A DNA stretch of 64,000 bases from Vitis vinifera (Eukaryota; Streptophyta; Magnoliopsida; Vitales; Vitaceae), in NCBI RefSeq assembly GCF_030704535.1, contig NC_081822.1, forward strand, positions 9,417,001-9,481,000, in the 5' to 3' direction. The notes beneath the pieces were generated by a model, which was not told where the DNA came from, ran no database searches, and saw only the letters and a list, made by a program, of their open reading frames with translations. Below, in pieces: positions 59,698 to 64,000 of the stretch (position 1 is its first letter; the number at the start of each line of letters is the position of its first letter). Made by a program: the position numbers and the translations under genes.

Positions 59698-60651
59698 TCA
59701 CTCTCTACACTATTTGTTTTTACTGGTATTAAATATTATTTAAGTGTTAAATAATTTGTTTCCATTAATTTTTTTAATATTGTTAATGGTTAAATCTATT
59801 TATTTGTATATGTTAAAAACATCTATAAAATTAATTATTATACTCTTATTTTAATTTAAAAACTAAAAATTTGAAAAAGTAGTAATTAACATCTTTTTAA
59901 ATATCCCACAACATAATTTTTACCATAAGAAAAAATTTATGACAATTAGTAATGTAATTGATTAACAATTAGTACGTAATTAGATAATAATTACCATCTA
60001 ATTATGTTTGGGGTTGCTAAAAAATCTTAAATAGTTTAACACTTATTTAGTTATTTTTGTGATGTATTTTTAAATTTATGATTGAAATATGTGTTTGTAT
60101 TAAAATTAATTCATGAATTTATAAAATTTTAATTTGAGAAAGGATTTTTAGAGTCTATTTATTATTGTTGGAGTTGGGTTTGGGTGCCCAAATGGGTTAA
60201 CCCGACCTAATTAATGAGAGAAATAAGGAGAGCAGTTTCTCGGAGTTTTTAAACTATCTTGCCACTATCTTAAAAAAAAAAAAAAAAAAAATTTCTCTCT
60301 CTTAATAGAAAACTCTCTCTGTGAGAACTCTCTCCATGGAAAACTAGAGAGAGAAATAATACATTTTCTCTCTCTCTTCCTGAAAACAAAGGTGAAGAAA
60401 TACGTTTTCTTTTTTTCCCTAAAAAATATAAAAAAGAATAATTTTTCTTTAGATGAAACAAAAAGTCTTTTCTCTTAAAGTTATTCTATTTTCTTCATGA
60501 AAACAAAAGTTAAAACTCTTGTACTATGAGAAACGAACAGTTCTCGTATTTGTAGTTTCATTCATGACTTGAGGTGAGAAATTTGGTTAGTGAAACAACC
60601 AATCTGGATCTTGGGCATTTCAAAAGGTAATCGGAAATCTTATTATTCATC

Positions 60652-60654
<3 letters not shown>

Positions 60655-60691
<37 letters not shown>
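60655..60691. repeat. AT dinucleotide microsatellite
   Basis: About 18 AT units. Confidence 0.9.
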
Positions 60692-60692
<1 letters not shown>

Positions 60693-61242
60693 GTTATTTT
60701 ATTTTAATTTTTCTAATAAAATTAATTTTTATTGATTTTTCTTTTGATATTTTATGGAATATTTTTTTAAATGGTGTGCTTTCTTTACTTTCAATTTGAA
60801 AATTGAAAATTTTAGTTTAATATTTAATTAAAAATTATTAATTTGCAATGAAGGTGCAACTTGAATACAATTTTTTTGTTTCTGTTTTTAAAAACATAAA
60901 ATGACAGTAACTTCTATGGAAGAAATCTCTAAGACTAATAACTATTGTTTAAATAATTGAGGTATTAAAAAAATTTTACTAACTCAAATTTAAAATAATT
61001 TTTAAAGATATAAAGTAAATTCATATGTTTATTATTATTATTTATTTTTAAAAATAAAAAATATATGAAAATGTATTTATATTAAAAAAACATGTGCTTA
61101 ATTATTTAGAAGTTTATCCTTATGTAATAATCGCTCCTAAATTGGGAGTGAGTTATTACAAATAGTACTAAAACAAATCCTTAACTATGAAAGTTTGTTT
61201 AGTATTGCAATCTTATGGTGAGATTTATATAGAGTTACAACG

Positions 61243-61308
61243 GTTGAACTTTACAATTTGACAATGAAAATGTTAGTTGAACTTTACAATTTGACAATGA
61301 AAATGTTA
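61243..61308. repeat. Perfect 33-base tandem duplication
   Basis: Two identical units starting GTTGAACTTTACAATTTGAC, at 61243-61275 and 61276-61308, suggesting a recent slip duplication. Confidence 0.9.
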
Positions 61309-61319
61309 TCACTTTTTGT

Positions 61320-61560
61320 AAACATCTCATGTGTAGAGAGAGCATGGAGTGCCTATGCATACATCCATAGTATAAAGAGAGAAGATGAATGTAGATCGTA
61401 TAGAATCTTTGGTATATGTTAACTATAATCATCAAATGTTGTCACGATACATGAAAGATTATGAGGGGCTATATAAAAAATGGGATTCTTTTGCTTATGA
61501 TGATAATTTTGAGAATGACAATGGGGAATACAATGACAATGACATGTCTGTATGTAAATA
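61320..61560 (+). pseudogene. hAT-family transposase C-terminal remnant
   Basis: One frame reads [19 protein letters not shown] and, after a single frame change, the next reads [20 protein letters not shown] followed by an acidic tail ([16 protein letters not shown]) before a stop. The sequence of Glu-Arg-x-Trp-Ser, Ile-His-Ser-x-Lys-Arg and Leu-Val-Tyr-Val-x-Tyr-Asn is characteristic of the hAT transposase dimerisation region. Upstream transposase parts are not visible. A dead fragment of a plain DNA transposon. Confidence 0.65.
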
Positions 61561-61958
61561 ATTGTGAGATTCAACAATGAATAGAAAACAAAATTTCTAA
61601 TACCATATATATAAACGTGTATTAAAATCGTGAGTGTCTATTAAGTTTAAATAGACAATATCTATATAATTAGTGGTAATATTACCATTCGGGTTTATAA
61701 TTATATTTTAATTGTAATGTAACCCTTAATTTTTTTTAAGTAAAAACATCATTACTTTTGATTAATTTTATAATTAGTTATTTAAAAAAGATCTCAAAAT
61801 TTGTTAAAGAAATTATTAATTTTTTGGAAAATTTTGTAATTACCTTTCGTGAAAAATTTACTAAATTTATTGAAAAATCTCTAATAAGTTTTCTTGCTTA
61901 TTTTTAAATTCTCTTTAATATTTTCATAAAATGTAAGATTTTTTATTTAATTAATTTT

Positions 61959-62521
61959 ATGCAAAACGGTACCGTTCCATTGGGAAGAATGCATATATAC
62001 ATGATACATGGAAACTACACAGTTCATCTTTGGAAGTTTGCAACTAAGGTTGATGGCAAAGCGGAAGACGAGGAAGTGAATGAGAAAGGGATATGCGGGT
62101 GCGTAGGCCAGAGTTTCTTCAATCTTCTTTTACTTGTTTATGCTTGCCAGAGAATCAAACTCAAGAGTACTCTTAGATTCAAGTTAGGGTTTGTCTGTGT
62201 TTTTAGGGCTTGTCTGTGTTTTGGAATCAAATAACAATTGCATTGGAGAAAGTGGGAAACCCTCATTTTTTGAGTCATTGGGTTTGATTTTCATTTGGTT
62301 TCACGATGATCTAACCTGTTTTATTTGACAAGAGGCTTCTCTTTGTGTGTGGAACTGATACCGGTATTGTGTTGTTTTGGTTTGTTTGTTTGTTTTTGCC
62401 TTTACCTTTCTAGGATGATGCTTTCGATGAACTTCACACATCCTATAAATTGTTAATGTCCTGGGCATTGTCGATTTGGGGCTGTTTATTCTAATCCAGT
62501 AAAGGAAAATCAGAGAAGGGC
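61959..62521 (+). other. Probable promoter and leader of the thioredoxin-fold gene
   Basis: A frame of 91 codons at 61959-62234 has no recognised domain. The base composition here is less AT-rich than upstream and T/G-rich, as is typical for plant 5' leaders and their introns. I place the leader here but cannot define its start. Confidence 0.3.
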
Positions 62522-62986
62522 ATGGGTTCTACTCCGAAACAACCTTTGTTCTGCTTAAAATGGCCGTGGGATGTTCACCAAAATTCTAAAAATCCCCATG
62601 GTTGCAGCTTTGAAACTCCTTGGCTATTAAAATCTTTACAAAATCTTGGCTCTGTTGCTTTCAATCTCTATAGCTCTGTTTCAAGATCCTCGTATCCCTG
62701 GATTAGAACCTTTAAACCCTTCCAATTAGATGTTGGTGTGAGCCAAAAGACTATTTCAAAGATGGGGAAAAAGATTTTGACTCCCGAAGAACAAGGAGAG
62801 GCGGAGCAAAGAGCCCTGGCCTCAGCTCTAGCAAGTAGAAAAGCGGCTACGGTGATTGAGTTCTACTCCCCCAAGTGCAGGCTTTGCAATTCATTATTGG
62901 GCTTTGTCTTAGAAGTAGAGAGTAAGAATTCTGATTGGCTTACCATTGTAATGGTGGATGCTGAGAATGATAAATGGCTGCCTGAG
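62522..62986 (+). CDS. Thioredoxin-fold protein with CRLC motif, first coding exon (partial gene)
   Basis: 155 codons from the ATG at 62522 to a GAG|GTACTG donor at 62986/62987, ending in phase 0. An alternative Met lies at 62762 ([20 protein letters not shown]). Residues 1-80 are rich in Ser, Lys and aromatic residues and poor in acid, possibly an organelle transit sequence. The thioredoxin fold starts around residue 105: [20 protein letters not shown] (beta strand, then a C-x-x-C active-site motif Cys-Arg-Leu-Cys in place of WCGPC), then [15 protein letters not shown], which matches the second strand and the Asp region. The Trp before the first Cys is replaced by Lys, as in some atypical plastid thioredoxins. 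The C-terminal half, including the cis-Pro loop, must be on later exons that I do not find before 64000. I do not assign a gene symbol. Confidence 0.75.
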
Positions 62987-64000
62987 GTACTGAATCCTGA
63001 TTTCTTTATTCCAATTTCTGAAATTTGAAAATTTAAGAATTGAGTCTAACCTTTTTTTTTTCTTGATATAATCATTTTATGTGCGTATGATGAAAGGGCC
63101 ATGGAAAACTCATATATCAGATAATGTGAGCTATTTGAGCTTAACACTTTAGTATGAGATTTGTCTTCTTGGAGACACAAGTCTCGGTGTCTTCTAAAGA
63201 TGAATCTTGTCTACAAGAAAATATAATTGTCTATGAAAAATGTGAGAATATTTTAAGTAACTGAATACATGTTATATAACAAAACCCTATGTAAGTAACC
63301 AAATAAGGAATAAGAGTTTTTTTTTAGAGACACAACACTTGGTGTTGTTGGTAGGAATCAAGAAGCAAAAGCTTGGTTCAAACAATGGTAGAACGATAAG
63401 AGAATATTTCGATGACGGTGGGAGAAAAATTGTTGTAACTCAGTAGAAGATTGGACGAGCAACAAGAGGAACACGAGAAGCAAATTGAAGTGCTCCTATC
63501 AACTTCAAAAATTTTGTGACAAGAAAATGAGATTCTAGAGGTGGCAACTACAACTAAAACCTTGCAATACACTTTGATTCCCATCCAATCTGTGGACCCC
63601 AACCTTCCTTCCCACCAATGATACCCATCAAAGAACACATGAGAGCAACTAAGCCGATTGGTATGCCCAAATGAGATTTTGGACCAAAGAAGTCAGTTCC
63701 ACCATCAAGTGACTCAAGCTCGTATTCGAGCACCATGCAAGCTAGCGATGGACTTGCATGAACCATCTTGCACATTCCAAATAGCAAGTTGATTTGTAGA
63801 TCTGAACAAGATGATCATACATGTAGTATGACATTCAGAATATTAGATGACATGGTTGTGACACAATTTACTTCTCAAATTCTGAGACAAGAAGGTCCAT
63901 GACATTTTTTGATGCTCAAATTCAATATGTACAATGGGAGGGGATCCCCTTCGACCACCGCATGCACTTTAGACGTGTAATGACACTTGAAAGTGGTAGT
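62987..64000 (+). other. Intron of the thioredoxin-fold gene, running off the window
   Basis: From the donor at 62987 to the window end no exon with a thioredoxin C-terminal half is visible. The first 300 bases are ordinary AT-rich intron; the remainder is the possible retroelement fragment at 63325-64000. Confidence 0.45.
63325..64000 (+). mobile_element. Possible Ty3/gypsy-type retroelement fossil (leader and gag start), cut by the window end
   Basis: ACACTTGGTGTTGTTGGTAGGAAT resembles the TGGCGCCGTNGGTGGGAA stretch found just inside the left LTR of many plant gypsy elements, and the downstream sequence is unlike ordinary intron DNA (moderate GC, glutamine- and glutamate-coding words). It is broken. 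No LTR or polymerase part lies in the window, so the family is tentative. Confidence 0.35.

Larger units (their letters stand above)
56028..61958. other. Long AT-rich spacer with transposon remains
   Basis: After the phytocyanin promoter there is about 6 kb with no credible gene. It contains an inverted-repeat element (58165-59148), a MITE-like element (59279-59697), a CT/GA-rich stretch (60290-60400), an AT microsatellite and a hAT transposase remnant (61320-61560). Frames at 57062 and 57511 have no recognised domain. Confidence 0.5.

Noticed and set aside
1-64000. CRISPR array, defence island, toxin-antitoxin or biosynthetic cluster
   Set aside because: Nothing in this eukaryotic nuclear window supports any of these; repeats found are microsatellites, tandem duplications and transposon remains.

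Overview
This is a stretch of plant nuclear DNA: AT-rich intergenic sequence, genes split by many GT-AG introns, LINE, SINE, MITE and LTR debris in introns and spacers, and a plastid DNA fragment in the nucleus. The gene set (DUF688, a plastid prolyl-oligopeptidase-like hydrolase, a MIZ1-like DUF617 protein, an intronless subgroup-22 R2R3-MYB, phytocyanins, a thioredoxin-fold protein) fits a woody eudicot. The style of the LINE and SINE copies makes me think of grapevine (Vitis), but I cannot prove the species from the window.

Layout. 0.8-1.9 kb (+): a DUF688 gene. 3.7-15.9 kb (-) and 18.5-28.8 kb (-): a tandem pair of 18-exon S9-type alpha/beta-hydrolase genes. I could follow both in frame exon by exon (730 and 677 codons), and both keep the Ser/Asp/His triad. 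The first copy has a transit-like N-terminus. The second copy has lost that start codon and begins about 53 residues later. The first copy's introns carry a 3.5-kb LINE with a 20-bp target-site duplication, a tRNA-derived SINE with a 21-bp duplication, and a 16-bp poly(T)-type mini-insertion with a 19-bp duplication. 28.8-35.5 kb: mostly gene-free, repetitive and AT-rich. 35.6-36.3 kb (+): a MIZ1-like DUF617 gene. 39.8-40.5 kb (+): an intronless R2R3-MYB with G-boxes upstream. 40.5-44.4 kb: AT-rich DNA with MITE-like sequence and a 170-bp plastid insert from the rrn16-trnI(GAU) spacer. 44.4-56.0 kb (-): three two-exon phytocyanin-like genes in a tandem array of roughly 2.9-kb units. A broken Ty1/copia fossil (48061-53217) lies between the second and third. 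56-62.5 kb: AT-rich DNA with MITE-like elements and a hAT transposase remnant. 62.5 kb to the end (+): the first coding exon of a thioredoxin-fold gene whose intron appears to run off the window and holds a possible retroelement leader fragment.

The genes do not form one pathway. The window's story is local duplication (two hydrolases, three phytocyanins) followed by independent insertions that date the duplications relative to the mobile elements. I found no CRISPR array, operon-like module or clearly new biochemical system. The most informative observations are the apparent switch in targeting between the two hydrolase paralogues, the loss of type-1 copper ligands in the whole phytocyanin array, and the very short retroposed insertion.
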